A DNA stretch of 64,000 nt from Ruminiclostridium cellulolyticum H10 (GCF_000022065.1 NC_011898.1:890001-954000); one strand, 5' to 3'; shown: positions 41,319-50,564, numbered from the stretch's first letter. Translations and numbers: made by a program. The notes: generated by a model from the sequence alone, not told the origin.

Positions 41319-42614
41319 ATGACCAGATATGATGAGAAGAAGCAATTAAAGTGCTCTTTTTGTGGAAAATCTCAGGAGCAGGTAAAACGGCTGGTGGCAG
41401 GACCGGGTGTATATATCTGTGACGAGTGTATCGAGCTGTGTTCCGAAATTATAGAAGAAGAATTTGAAGACACAAAGATTGATGCAGAAGTTAGCGAGAT
41501 ACCAAAACCAAAGGAGATAAAGGAAATTCTCGACCAGTACGTAGTCGGTCAGGATGCGGCAAAAAGGTCTCTTTCGGTAGCTGTTTACAACCATTATAAG
41601 AGGATAAACAGCGATGTAAAGACCACAGATATAGAACTTCAGAAGAGTAACATAGTTATGCTGGGTCCTACCGGTAGCGGAAAAACTTTTCTTGCTCAAA
41701 CACTTGCAAAGATACTTAATGTTCCTTTTGCTATAGCCGATGCTACTTCTCTCACTGAAGCAGGCTACGTAGGTGAAGATGTAGAAAATATACTTTTGAG
41801 GCTTATACAGGCTGCGGATTATGACATTGAGAAGGCTGAAAAGGGAATTATCTACATTGATGAAATAGATAAGATTGCAAGAAAATCGGAGAACCCTTCC
41901 ATAACCAGGGATGTCAGCGGAGAAGGTGTTCAGCAGGCTCTTTTAAAGATTCTGGAAGGAACACTGGCTTCAGTTCCCCCACAGGGCGGAAGGAAGCACC
42001 CTCATCAGGAGTTCATACAAATAGATACTACTAATATTTTGTTTATATGTGGTGGTGCTTTTGACGGAATAGACAAAATAATTCAAAATAGAATAGGTAA
42101 GAAATCATTAGGCTTCGGTGCAAAAATAGAAAGCAGCAAGGACAAGGATGTAGGACAATTATTAAAAGATATACTGCCACAGGATTTGCTCAAGTTTGGG
42201 CTTATACCCGAGTTTGTAGGAAGACTTCCCATAGTTGTCACTCTCCAGTCTCTTGATAAGAAGGCTCTTGTTCAAATACTTACCGAACCTAAGAATGCTT
42301 TGGTAAAACAGTATCAGAAGCTATTCGAAATGGATGATGTTCTTCTGGAAATACAAGATGAGGCTTTAGAGCATATTGCTGAAAAGGCAATAGAGCGAAA
42401 CACTGGAGCAAGAGGTCTTCGTGCTATTCTGGAAGAGGCTATGCTTGGAGTTATGTATGACATTCCTTCAATGACAAATGTAGAGAAATGTATTATAGGC
42501 AAGGAAGTGATAGCGGAACATTCAGAACCTGAATTGATTCTCAATGAAAACCGCAAATCACTAAAAAAAGCCGGAGCCAAGAGGACAAGAGTTAAGAAGG
42601 AATCTGTTTCCTGA
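41319..42614 (+). CDS. clpX: ATP-dependent Clp protease ATP-binding subunit ClpX
   Basis: 431 residues. N-terminal Cys4 zinc domain (CSFCGK ... CDECIELC), Walker A GPTGSGKT, Walker B YIDEIDKI, and the ClpP-docking IGF-type loop ([12 protein letters not shown]). Unfoldase that feeds ClpP, including ssrA-tagged proteins made with the tmRNA and SmpB encoded at 50143 and 49487. ATG at 41319 is favoured by AGAGGTG; the adjacent ATG at 41316 is too close. Confidence 0.97.
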   Translation: MTRYDEKKQLKCSFCGKSQEQVKRLVAGPGVYICDECIELCSEIIEEEFEDTKIDAEVSEIPKPKEIKEILDQYVVGQDAAKRSLSVAVYNHYKRINSDVKTTDIELQKSNIVMLGPTGSGKTFLAQTLAKILNVPFAIADATSLTEAGYVGEDVENILLRLIQAADYDIEKAEKGIIYIDEIDKIARKSENPSITRDVSGEGVQQALLKILEGTLASVPPQGGRKHPHQEFIQIDTTNILFICGGAFDGIDKIIQNRIGKKSLGFGAKIESSKDKDVGQLLKDILPQDLLKFGLIPEFVGRLPIVVTLQSLDKKALVQILTEPKNALVKQYQKLFEMDDVLLEIQDEALEHIAEKAIERNTGARGLRAILEEAMLGVMYDIPSMTNVEKCIIGKEVIAEHSEPELILNENRKSLKKAGAKRTRVKKESVS

Positions 42615-42632
42615 TCATTCTTAATAAAACAG

Positions 42633-42676
42633 GCAGGGTATATGTGTTGTTAAAATGCATATATCCTGCTTTTTTA
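42633..42676 (+). terminator. Terminator after clpX
   Basis: GCAGGGTATATG (42633-42644) pairs with CATATATCCTGC (42658-42669), one G-U, followed by seven T residues. Confidence 0.88.
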
Positions 42677-42761
42677 TTGGCTCAGTATATTTTTTGGATA
42701 AAATAAAACTTGTTGCCAATAATATCTTTATAAGAAATGATCCAAGTCTAAGGAGGATATG

Positions 42762-44444
42762 ATGCTTACGACAACTTTGTTTATTATACAGTTCTTTTTC
42801 TCTGTTGTTATTGGAATATATTTTTTATCTCTTCTAAAAAACCAACAAGGTAATAAAAGCACTATTGAAAAGGAGTCTAGAAAAGAACTGGAAAAACTAA
42901 GAAGAATGAGGGATATTCATCTTACGGAGCCTTTATCGGAAAAGACAAGACCTGCATCCTTATCGGACATAGTGGGACAGGAGCAGGGATTAAAGGCACT
43001 TAGGGCCGCCTTGTGCGGAATGAATCCGCAGCATGTGATAATATACGGGCCTCCCGGAGTAGGCAAAACGGCTGCAGCCAGAGTAATACTTGAAGAAGCT
43101 AAAAAGAACAGTATGTCACCATTCAGGAAAGAAGCAAAGTTTATAGAAATGGATGCTACTACTTTAAGATTTGATGAAAGAGGAATTGCAGACCCCTTAA
43201 TTGGCTCGGTACATGATCCTATATATCAGGGAGCCGGCTCATACGGTGTAGCAGGAATACCTCAGCCCAAACAAGGTGCCGTTACAAAAGCACATGGAGG
43301 AATCCTTTTTATTGATGAGATAGGTGAACTTCACCCCATACAAATGAACAAGCTTCTTAAAGTTCTGGAAGATAGGAAGGTATTCCTGGAGAGTGCTTAT
43401 TATAGTGCTGAGGACAGTAACATACCCTCTCATATACATGATATTTTTCAGAAGGGCCTGCCTGCCGATTTCAGGCTGGTGGGAGCTACCACGAGAGTCC
43501 CTGATGAAATACCGGCTGCAATCAGATCAAGATGTGTTGAGATACATTTCCGTTCCTTACGAGCTGATGAAATATGTAAAATATGTGAAAATGCAGCAGC
43601 AAAAGGAGGATTTATCCTTAATCAGGGGTGCAGCGAGCTTGTAGCAAGATATGCCCAGAATGGAAGAGATGCGGTTAATATTATTCAGATAGCAGGCGGT
43701 GTTTCCATGGTAGAGAACAGGAGCACTATTGATATAAAAGACATAGAATGGGTTATAGAGTTCGGCCATTACAGTCCCAGAATAGAAAAGAAGGTAAGCC
43801 CTATAAACCAGATAGGTTGTATAAACGGTCTGGCTGTTTTCGGTGAAAGTACGGGAATGGTTATAGATGTTGAAGTAACAGCAATATCGGTTGCAAGGGG
43901 AACAGGAAATATCAGAATAACAGGCATTGTTGAAGAAGAGGAAATGGATAACAGGGGGCATAAACTTAAACGGACAAGTTCAGCCAAAGCTTCCGTTGAA
44001 AATGTCTTAACGGTTTTAAGAAAATATATGGATGTTGATTTTAAGAATTATGAAATACACTTGAATTTTCCAGGAGGTATTCCTATTGATGGGCCTTCTG
44101 CCGGAATCGCTATTGCAACAGCTGTTTATTCTGCTGTCAAAAATATACCTGTGAGCGGAGAGTTGGCAATGACAGGAGAAATATCAATTAAGGGAAAAGT
44201 AAAGCCTGTTGGGGGCGTTGTAGCAAAAGTAGACGCTGCTAAAGCAGCAGGTATAAAAAAGGTGTTTATTCCAAAAGATAATTATCAGGAGATATTCGAA
44301 GATATGGATATCGACGTCATACCTGTTGAAAATATCAATGAAGTAATGAAGGCTGTATTTGATATTGATCTGGTAGAAAAAAAGGACGAAACAGTTCCCA
44401 ATGGGTCTGCACCTATTACGGTGCTGACAGCACAGGGGACGTAG
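42762..44444 (+). CDS. lonB: ATP-dependent protease LonB
   Basis: 560 residues. An N-terminal membrane segment (about residues 5-25) is followed by an AAA module (Walker A GPPGVGKTAAAR, Walker B ILFIDEIGEL) and a Lon protease domain with catalytic serine in DGPSAGIAIA and lysine in GGVVAKVDAAKAAG. This matches the forespore-associated LonB of spore-forming Firmicutes, supporting a sporulating host. The second of two Lon-type proteases here. AAGGAGG serves the ATG at 42762 (42759 is too close). Confidence 0.94.
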   Translation: MLTTTLFIIQFFFSVVIGIYFLSLLKNQQGNKSTIEKESRKELEKLRRMRDIHLTEPLSEKTRPASLSDIVGQEQGLKALRAALCGMNPQHVIIYGPPGVGKTAAARVILEEAKKNSMSPFRKEAKFIEMDATTLRFDERGIADPLIGSVHDPIYQGAGSYGVAGIPQPKQGAVTKAHGGILFIDEIGELHPIQMNKLLKVLEDRKVFLESAYYSAEDSNIPSHIHDIFQKGLPADFRLVGATTRVPDEIPAAIRSRCVEIHFRSLRADEICKICENAAAKGGFILNQGCSELVARYAQNGRDAVNIIQIAGGVSMVENRSTIDIKDIEWVIEFGHYSPRIEKKVSPINQIGCINGLAVFGESTGMVIDVEVTAISVARGTGNIRITGIVEEEEMDNRGHKLKRTSSAKASVENVLTVLRKYMDVDFKNYEIHLNFPGGIPIDGPSAGIAIATAVYSAVKNIPVSGELAMTGEISIKGKVKPVGGVVAKVDAAKAAGIKKVFIPKDNYQEIFEDMDIDVIPVENINEVMKAVFDIDLVEKKDETVPNGSAPITVLTAQGT

Positions 44445-44507
44445 CAGTTTTTAGACGACAATGTACTTTGAATTAGCTTACGTGATATCGGCCAATACAT
44501 TTTAAAA

Positions 44508-44554
44508 CGCTGAAAAGCCCTGTTCCCCATAATGAGGAACAGGGCTTTTCAGCG
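44508..44554 (+). terminator. Terminator after lonB
   Basis: A perfect 19-bp stem (44508-44526 with 44536-44554) around a 9-nt loop. The T-rich part lies in the stem (GGGCTTTTC), typical of strong, possibly bidirectional terminators. Confidence 0.88.
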
Positions 44555-44729
44555 AATTCATATTATGTTACAATATCAAAAGTGAATACCTGTTTACAAC
44601 TAAGAAGGACTATGTTTTAACAAAAAAGCACTCTTTTACAAAAATAAGTTAAATAGTAAAAGCAATTAATCGAAATTTCACAAAATTTGGGACTTTAGGA
44701 CTATTATATTGGTAAAATTTTTCTATATA

Positions 44730-44757
44730 TTGTATAAGAATTTTTTGGTATTATAAT
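44730..44757 (+). promoter_or_regulatory. Orphan promoter in the lonB-holin gap
   Basis: TTGTAT (44730-44735), 16-nt spacer, TATAAT (44752-44757). It points into a stretch with no open frame that ends in a terminator 32 nt beyond the -10, so any transcript would be only about 50 nt. Confidence 0.5.
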
Positions 44758-44788
44758 ATTGAACATTAGCATTTCTCCTTTTTAGGGG

Positions 44789-44817
44789 CATGGAGCCCGT
44801 CGGCTCCATGTTTTTTT
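44789..44817 (+). terminator. Orphan intrinsic terminator
   Basis: CATGGAGCC (44789-44797) pairs with GGCTCCATG (44802-44810), loop of 4 nt, then seven T residues. There is no gene between the lonB terminator (44554) and this one, yet a promoter precedes it. The rest of the 44555-44914 gap shows no coding potential. Confidence 0.85.
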
Positions 44818-44914
44818 GTACCCTTTTTTTAGTTAATCAAATAAGTAAACATAAAGTACCAACTTTCATATTATGTATTATGATATTAAAATGCTAGTAT
44901 TTAGGAGGTATTTT

Positions 44915-45106
44915 ATGAAAAGATTGAGAAGCCCGGTTGCATGGGCAGCTTTTGTAGCTTTGATACTGTTTGTACTGAAAACCTTTAACCTTCTTGCACC
45001 TATTGGATTGAGTGAGGATAGTTTTAAGGAATTGACAACACTTATTTTCGCTGCGTTAACGGCTTTTGGTATTTTTAACAACCCTACAGACAAAGATTCA
45101 TTCTAG
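44915..45106 (+). CDS. Orphan phage holin-like small membrane protein (phiLC3 type)
   Basis: 63 residues. One or two hydrophobic segments (about 9-26 and 39-53) and the ending FGIFNNPTDKDSF recall phiLC3-family holins, whose C-termini read GIVxDPTTxG. No endolysin or other phage gene is adjacent. The ATG has TTAGGAGGTATTTT upstream. Either a domesticated holin, a lone prophage relic, or a small membrane protein of other function. About 190 nt after it, before tsaD, hold only AT-rich hairpins. Confidence 0.75.
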   Translation: MKRLRSPVAWAAFVALILFVLKTFNLLAPIGLSEDSFKELTTLIFAALTAFGIFNNPTDKDSF

Positions 45107-45298
45107 CAAGACTTATGCTTTTTTTAAAAGATTTAAGTATAAGTATATATCTGCATGAATAAGCTTTTTTTGAACAGAAGCTGATTCATGCAGATATTTT
45201 TTGTGGGGAAAAGCCGGTTTTCAAGCATTTCCTAGTCCTTGATTATTAAGGAACATTAAGCTATCATAAAATAAGCAAATAAAAGCGGAGGAAAATCA

Positions 45299-46327
45299 AT
45301 GGATACACTTATACTCGGGATAGAAAGCAGCTGTGATGAAACTGCTGCTTCGGTTGTGAAAAACGGAAGATATATAATGTCAAATGTTATTTCATCTCAA
45401 ATAGATTTGCATAAAAAGTATGGTGGTGTTGTTCCGGAAATTGCATCACGAAAACATGTTGAACTGATTATGCCGGTTGTACATCAGGCACTGGAAGAGG
45501 CGGGTGTTTCCTTAAAGGAAATTGATGCCGTAGGTGTTACCTATGGACCTGGATTGGTAGGAGCTCTCCTTGTTGGGTTGACTGCTGCAAAGGCGATTGC
45601 ATTTGCTGCCGATAAACCGTTGGTTGGAGTGCATCATATTGAGGGGCATATTGCGGCAAACTACCTTCAGGAGCCGGAGTTGGAGCCGCCTTTCATATGC
45701 CTTGTAGCTTCCGGCGGACACAGTCATATAGTCCATGTTAAAAGCTACAGTGAATTTGAGATTCTTGGACAAACCAGGGATGATGCCGCCGGAGAGGCTT
45801 TTGATAAGATATCCAGAGCTATCGGATTGGGATATCCGGGAGGCCCTTTAATTGATAAAAATGCACTGACAGGAAACAGTAAGGCTATACAATTTCCACG
45901 TGTAACCTTCGATGACGGTTCACTTGACTTCAGCTTCAGTGGTCTCAAGACTGCAGTTCTAAATTATCTTAACAGGATGGAGCAAACCGGGGAGAAAATT
46001 AATATTCCTGATGTAGCGGCAAGTTTTCAGCAAGCGGTTGTAGACGTTTTGGTCAGAAATACCATCGCTGCAGCTAATATGAAGAATATTGACAAAATTG
46101 CCTTAGCCGGTGGGGTTGCAGCAAATACACAGTTGAGAAACGACATGAAGGTCACAGCGGAAAAGCAAGGTATAAAGGTAATGTATCCGGGATTGACACT
46201 TTGTACCGATAATGCTGCTATGATTAGCTGTGCAGCTTACTACGAGTATAAAAGTGGAAAGAGGGCAGGAATGGATTTGAATGCTGTCCCGGGATTAAAG
46301 TTATCCACAGGTATTTCCAAAGATTAA
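45299..46327 (+). CDS. tsaD: tRNA N6-adenosine threonylcarbamoyltransferase TsaD
   Basis: 342 residues, ASKHA fold. Starts [17 protein letters not shown]; metal-binding HxxxH in HIEGHIAAN (about residues 111-115), [14 protein letters not shown], and [10 protein letters not shown] near the C-terminus. Catalytic subunit for t6A37; partners TsaE and TsaB lie 15 kb upstream. GGAGG precedes the ATG. Its last codons contain a perfect DnaA-box sequence (46301-46309), at the edge of a cluster of such boxes. Confidence 0.96.
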   Translation: MDTLILGIESSCDETAASVVKNGRYIMSNVISSQIDLHKKYGGVVPEIASRKHVELIMPVVHQALEEAGVSLKEIDAVGVTYGPGLVGALLVGLTAAKAIAFAADKPLVGVHHIEGHIAANYLQEPELEPPFICLVASGGHSHIVHVKSYSEFEILGQTRDDAAGEAFDKISRAIGLGYPGGPLIDKNALTGNSKAIQFPRVTFDDGSLDFSFSGLKTAVLNYLNRMEQTGEKINIPDVAASFQQAVVDVLVRNTIAAANMKNIDKIALAGGVAANTQLRNDMKVTAEKQGIKVMYPGLTLCTDNAAMISCAAYYEYKSGKRAGMDLNAVPGLKLSTGISKD

Positions 46328-46550
46328 AATGCCCCTTTTGCTGTGGTATTAATAGTTAGAACGTATGACATATTTTTACACAAATTTTATAATTACAGTC
46401 AAAACCAGTAATCATGAGTGTTTCAGAACTTACAGTCTAAAATGTGAATAAAAAACTGTGAATAAACTATAGATTCTGTGGAAACTTGGTAGAACATTTG
46501 GGAAATAAGAGTTTGAGGCTTGTGGATAACTTTGTGGATTATGTGAATAA
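46301..46550. promoter_or_regulatory. Cluster of DnaA-box-like sequences
   Basis: A perfect TTATCCACA (46301-46309) lies at the end of tsaD. In the following gap are TGTGAATAA (46443, 46457), TGTGGAAAC (46477), TGTGGATAA (46521, perfect consensus), TGTGGATTA (46533) and TGTGAATAA (46542). The last three are tandem within 30 nt and point the same way. dnaA and oriC genes are not in the window, so this would be a non-origin DnaA-binding cluster. Confidence 0.65.
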
Positions 46551-46603
46551 GTTTTGCTTAGCTGTTCTAAAAAATAGGAAATGTAATAGCTAGAAATAAA
46601 ATA

Positions 46604-46625
46604 CAAGCAGGTATTTACCTGCTTG
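46604..46625 (-). terminator. Terminator of the lytic transglycosylase gene
   Basis: CAAGCAGGTA and TACCTGCTTG form a perfect 10-bp stem with a 2-nt loop overlapping the stop codon of the minus-strand gene; a T-rich stretch follows in that direction. Confidence 0.65.
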
Positions 46626-47322
46626 CTGACATTTTATATTGATTATAATAATCTGTGACATTTTTTACATAATTCTGGGTTTCTGTGTACGGAGGGATTC
46701 CACCGTATTTGTCTACACTGTTGGGACCTGCGTTATACGCTGCCAAGGCAAGACTTATGTCTCCGTCGAATCTTTCCAACTGGTATTTTAAATACCGGGT
46801 TCCACCGTCTATATTTTGAAGAATATCAAAGGGGTCCTTTACTCCAAGGCCTTCAGCAGTACCGGGCATAAGCTGCATTAACCCTTGTGCTCCTGCTTTG
46901 GAAATAGCAGTAGTATCAAAGGAGGATTCCTGTTTAATAACGGCTCTTATTAATTCTTTGTCTACTCCGTATTTGGCAGAGGCACTGTCTATACATGAAT
47001 TTATAAGATTCATTAGTTCGCTTATATCAGTGGGTATATAGGCTTTTGAATTTGCCAGAGCCGTGCGAGCTTTTAAAATGTTTCCGGTATTACTGTTATC
47101 AAGCTGACCAAGTAAGTCTGTCAGTGACGTATCCTTCAAAGGATTGTCCTCAAGTCCGCTTAGGGGGTTAATCAAACCTGACTGAGTCGCATCATCCAGA
47201 TACTTTTGAAAGGGTATTTCTGAGTTTACAGAGCTCCCGATATTCATTCCGGGAATACCAGCCAGTCTATTTTCTATCTCTGCAAGTTTTTGCTTAAAAA
47301 TTGCATCTATATCAATATTCAT
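46615..47322 (-). CDS. Lytic transglycosylase, SLT (Slt70/MltC-like) domain
   Basis: 235 residues. C-terminal goose-lysozyme-like domain from about residue 115: catalytic glutamate in [23 protein letters not shown], and [21 protein letters not shown]. The N-terminal ~110 residues are low-complexity and lack an obvious signal peptide, so export may rely on an unusual route. Cleaves peptidoglycan glycan strands. Transcribed opposite to tsaD; the gap between them holds the DnaA-box cluster. Confidence 0.9.
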   Translation of the reverse strand: MNIDIDAIFKQKLAEIENRLAGIPGMNIGSSVNSEIPFQKYLDDATQSGLINPLSGLEDNPLKDTSLTDLLGQLDNSNTGNILKARTALANSKAYIPTDISELMNLINSCIDSASAKYGVDKELIRAVIKQESSFDTTAISKAGAQGLMQLMPGTAEGLGVKDPFDILQNIDGGTRYLKYQLERFDGDISLALAAYNAGPNSVDKYGGIPPYTETQNYVKNVTDYYNQYKMSASR

Positions 47323-47427
47323 ATATTCACCTGCTTCATTTCATTTGTGAGTAAAAGCTACATTAATTATATCGGTATAATTGAATGAACATTTAACAGA
47401 CATTTTAATAGTTTAGTATACAATATG

Positions 47428-47733
47428 TTATGATATCAGAATTTTCTTGCTGAATTTAGAACAAGCGTTTTTGGCTGTACCGTCAAAATTCCGCTCAGAG
47501 AAGAGCTTGCATCGGCCTATATTTTCATTTGGAGAGTCAATATGTACGATGAAATTCTCACAGTGAATACATTTAAAGCTAGCCTCTTTTGAAGAGGTTG
47601 GACCCATGCTCTCCTTATATCTGAAACAAACGTAGTCTGGTGTAATAACACCGTGGTATTTGCAAAGGATATCATTTGTAAGATGTAGGGATATCCCTCT
47701 ATCACAGCTCTTACAGCACTTCTTATGCTTCAT
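47428..47733 (-). CDS. Cysteine-rich protein with duplicated zinc-ribbon-like module
   Basis: 101 residues, no family recognised. Two similar cysteine modules are visible: C7-x2-C10 ... C24-KYH ... C36-FRY and C55-x2-C58 ... C75-KLF ... C91-SKF. The pattern suggests an internal duplication of a Cys4 metal site. No signal peptide, membrane segment or catalytic motif. GGAGGT lies 8 nt before the ATG. Flanked by non-coding stretches, so probably monocistronic. Confidence 0.7.
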   Translation of the reverse strand: MKHKKCCKSCDRGISLHLTNDILCKYHGVITPDYVCFRYKESMGPTSSKEASFKCIHCENFIVHIDSPNENIGRCKLFSERNFDGTAKNACSKFSKKILIS

Positions 47734-47919
47734 AAATAAAAACCTCCATGACCCAAAACTGCTTTAAAAATTAAATATTTACTACATTATAGCACTATCT
47801 GTTAAATTAGTGGTAAAATGGGAAATACATTAAACATATAATTATATAGATACTTCAAAAATAAGTATTTGTAATGTATAATAACCATAAGAATTTTTTG
47901 ATTATTTTTAGGAGATAAA

Positions 47920-48402
47920 ATGAATAAACCAAGCATATTTCGAACTAGATATATTCCGTTTGAGACTGTTGATATTTCAAGTGATGAGTTGTTATACAGG
48001 GATGAGGAATTATTAATTACAAGGTGGAAGGCAATTAAGCCAAGAAAGGATATTTCCGGCGGGATTTCATATACTTTTTTAAAGGAAGGCATTAAAATCA
48101 GCCGTTTCTATGACGCAGATAAAAGGTTTGCATATTGGTACTGCGATATAATTGATGTTGAGTACGATAAGGGTAACGATAGATTTACACTTATTGATTT
48201 ACTTTTAGACGTGAAGCTTATGCCGGACGGAACTATGCAAGTACTTGACGCAGACGAGCTTGCAGAGGCATTAGAAAGAGGACTGATAACCCAGGAAAAG
48301 GTGTGCAGTTCTCTTAAAAAAATGGATAACATTCTTCAACAGATTTATAACGGTAATTTTCCGCCAGCCATATGTTTAGAAGAAAGCTACTGGAAGGTGT
48401 AG
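47920..48402 (+). CDS. DUF402-family protein (nucleotide phosphatase-like)
   Basis: 160 residues. The core KRFAYWYCDIIDVEYDKGNDRFTLIDLLLDVKLMPDGTMQVLDADELAEAL carries the DUF402 aspartate-rich pattern (YCDI ... DLLLDV ... VLDADEL). Family members include nucleoside tri/diphosphate phosphatases (Ntdp) and RNA-associated FAU-1 proteins; exact substrate here is unknown. Preceded by TAGGAGAT. About 186 nt of AT-rich sequence upstream. Confidence 0.8.
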   Translation: MNKPSIFRTRYIPFETVDISSDELLYRDEELLITRWKAIKPRKDISGGISYTFLKEGIKISRFYDADKRFAYWYCDIIDVEYDKGNDRFTLIDLLLDVKLMPDGTMQVLDADELAEALERGLITQEKVCSSLKKMDNILQQIYNGNFPPAICLEESYWKV

Positions 48403-48466
48403 TTTGTATTTTGTAGTATAAGGAAATTCTCGGGATATTACGATAATTTGACACGGAGATGATTGG

Positions 48467-49324
48467 ATGGAAAAAATAATTGACTTGCATACACATAGTA
48501 CCGCATCAGATGGAAGCATGAGTCCTGCTGAGCTTGTCCGACATGCAAAGGCTATAGGACTTGCCGCAATAGCATTAACCGATCATGATACTGTGGACGG
48601 TGTTGAAGAGGCTATCAATGAAGGAAAGAGGTCAGGTATTGAAGTTATACCCGGGATAGAAATCAGCGTCAGATATAAACCTGAAATGCACATTTTAGGT
48701 TTGTTTCCCGATTGTGATAAATATATTAATATACGTTCGGAATTGTATGTTGTAAAAAAAGGAAGACAAGATAGAAACAGGAAGATTATTAACAGGCTTA
48801 ATGAATTGGGAATTGAAATAACAGAAGATGAGGTTAAAAACGTGGCAATGGGTGATATTACAGGACGACCTCATATCGCCAGAGTTTTGGTTGCAAAAGA
48901 ATATGTAAAAAATATAAATGAAGCCTTTGACATATATTTAAGCAAGGATGGTCTTGCATATTTTCAAAGATTTGAACTTGAGCCTGCTGATGGAATTAAG
49001 GCCATAAGGAAATCGGGAGGTATACCTGTTATCGCCCATCCTGTTTTTTTAAGAAAAAACTATAATGAAATGGATGAACTGCTGGGAGAACTTAAAGGAT
49101 ACGGTCTTGCGGGTATAGAAGCTTATTATAGTGAAAATACTAAAGAGGATACGGGAAATTTCCTGAGACTTGCTATTAAGCACGGGCTGGTTGTAACTGG
49201 CGGCAGTGATTTTCATGGAATTTTTAAACCTGGAATTGAGCTAGGACACGGCAGTGGCGGACTTAAGGTTCCATACGAGTTACTGGATAAGTTAAGGGAA
49301 TTCCAGAATAACATGAACAAGTAA
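48467..49324 (+). CDS. PHP-domain phosphoesterase (RNase AM/TrpH-like)
   Basis: 285 residues. PHP metal-binding motifs: DLHTHSTASDGSMSP (residues 5-19), LTDHDTVDG, EISVRY, PVIAHPVFL and GGSDFHG. The family hydrolyses 3',5'-bisphosphorylated nucleotides and trims 5' ends of RNA (E. coli YciV/RNase AM). Metal ligands look complete. GGAGATG upstream of the ATG; followed by a promoter-terminator pair. Confidence 0.87.
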   Translation: MEKIIDLHTHSTASDGSMSPAELVRHAKAIGLAAIALTDHDTVDGVEEAINEGKRSGIEVIPGIEISVRYKPEMHILGLFPDCDKYINIRSELYVVKKGRQDRNRKIINRLNELGIEITEDEVKNVAMGDITGRPHIARVLVAKEYVKNINEAFDIYLSKDGLAYFQRFELEPADGIKAIRKSGGIPVIAHPVFLRKNYNEMDELLGELKGYGLAGIEAYYSENTKEDTGNFLRLAIKHGLVVTGGSDFHGIFKPGIELGHGSGGLKVPYELLDKLREFQNNMNK

Positions 49325-49350
49325 GTTTTTGGGAAAAAGTATCGTTAAAC

Positions 49351-49380
49351 TTGACCTTTGTATTATTGTAATGTTATAAT
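49351..49380 (+). promoter_or_regulatory. Promoter before smpB
   Basis: TTGACC (49351-49356), 18-nt spacer, TATAAT (49375-49380). A strong sigma-A match, but an intrinsic terminator begins only 27 nt after the -10, upstream of smpB. Confidence 0.7.
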
Positions 49381-49407
49381 TGTTTTAGTTAAAAGAATAA
49401 TTTTTTC

Positions 49408-49435
49408 AAAAACCCTTTAACAAAAGGGTTTTTTT
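49408..49435 (+). terminator. Terminator/attenuator upstream of smpB
   Basis: AAAAACCCTTT and AAAGGGTTTTT form an 11-bp stem with a short loop and a run of T. It may simply end the PHP gene, but its position just after the promoter means it would also intercept transcripts heading to smpB. Confidence 0.82.
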
Positions 49436-49486
49436 ATCCTATGGGAAACAAAGGATTAATTAAAATTAGCAGTGGGCGGTAAAGGA

Positions 49487-49951
49487 ATGGTTAAGGAAGC
49501 AGTTAAGATTGTTGCTCAAAATAAAAAAGCTCGACATGATTATTTTATCGAAGAAACCATAGAAGCAGGCATTGTGCTTTCAGGTACAGAGGTAAAGTCT
49601 GTCCGACAGGGCAAGCTCAATTTAAAGGAAAGCTATGCTTCTATTGTTGAGGGGGAAGTTATTGTAAGCGGAATGCATATAAGCCCTTACGAACAAGGTA
49701 ATATTTTTAACAAGGACCCCTTGCGTGACAGAAAGCTGCTTTTGCACAAGTCTGAAATAAACAGGCTTATAGGGTTGACCCAACAAAAGGGTTACACGCT
49801 AGTTCCCGTTCAGGCATACTTAAAACGTGGTATGGTTAAAATAGAACTAGGCGTTGCACGCGGTAAAAAACTGTATGACAAAAGAGACGATATTGCAGCC
49901 CGTGATGCTAAGAGAGAAATTGACAGAAAGATGAAAGAGCAGCTCAGGTAA
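49487..49951 (+). CDS. smpB: SsrA-binding protein SmpB
   Basis: 154 residues. OB-fold protein starting [46 protein letters not shown] and ending with the basic tail [20 protein letters not shown] that mimics the missing anticodon stem of tmRNA. Works with the tmRNA encoded 190 nt downstream. ATG chosen for family length; a GTG at 49472 would add five residues. The ribosome binding site is weak (GGCGG/AAAGGA). Confidence 0.95.
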   Translation: MVKEAVKIVAQNKKARHDYFIEETIEAGIVLSGTEVKSVRQGKLNLKESYASIVEGEVIVSGMHISPYEQGNIFNKDPLRDRKLLLHKSEINRLIGLTQQKGYTLVPVQAYLKRGMVKIELGVARGKKLYDKRDDIAARDAKREIDRKMKEQLR

Positions 49952-50142
49952 TATATGTATATTTGCCATAAATCAGTGGTTGTAGTTTTGTAGATCAGGT
50001 GGTATGATAGTGCTCTGGTTATTGATAATTTAATATTGTTTTGAAAGCTTAGTTTATTCGCCTTTAATTTGTTTAAATAATCTGTTACAACTTATTTTAT
50101 AGGTCAATACTTTTTGATTTGATTCTATAACATTTTATACAT

Positions 50143-50564
50143 GGGGGCGTAATGGTTTCGACGGGATTGTTGAGACTTGATAAGCGGGTAGAGGATTCTC
50201 GTTGGCCTCTTAAAAAACGAGAACTTAAAATTAAACGCTAAAAACGATAATTTCGCTTTAGCTGCTGCCTAATATGGCGGCCCGTCAGTCCCAGGTTGCT
50301 GCACCTGGGGGCACTGGCGTCGATAAGTCAGCCCTTTTGCATAGGAAGGTTAAATGCTAGAACTGATTTGGCCGTAGCCTTGAGCCAAGTCGGAATTTAA
50401 AGGCTACTGAAAGTGGCACCCTGCCTGTAGGGGTCCACCGTAGGGAAACGCAGGGTTTAAGTCCCGCAAGGGATACTGAGCAATGCACAAATTACAGGCT
50501 ACACCCGTAGAAGTTCTTGAGGATATGGTTTCGGACAGGGGTTCGACTCCCCTCGCCTCCACCA
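50143..50564 (+). ncRNA. ssrA: Transfer-messenger RNA (tmRNA)
   Basis: 422 nt. The 5' GGGGGCG pairs with CGCCTCC before ACCA, and TTCGACTCCC forms the T-loop of the tRNA-like domain. The tag reading frame runs from GCT at 50237 to TAA at 50270-50272 and encodes AKNDNFALAAA, ending in the ALAAA degron read by ClpXP (clpX at 41319). Rescues stalled ribosomes with SmpB. Its 3' end is the integration site of the adjacent prophage. Confidence 0.97.
50545..50564 (+). other. Presumed left attachment site (attL) at the ssrA 3' end
   Basis: A tyrosine integrase gene begins 134 nt after the tmRNA 3' end, and the T-arm/acceptor region of tmRNA is a common phage attachment site. The gene end is intact. 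No second copy of CTCCCCTCGCCTCCACCA was found up to 64000, so the exact core and the right end are not defined. Confidence 0.5.

Noticed and set aside
46328-46614. Chromosomal origin of replication at the DnaA-box cluster
   Set aside because: No dnaA, dnaN, recF or rpmH gene is nearby, and only DnaA-like boxes are seen without a clear AT-rich unwinding trio array.
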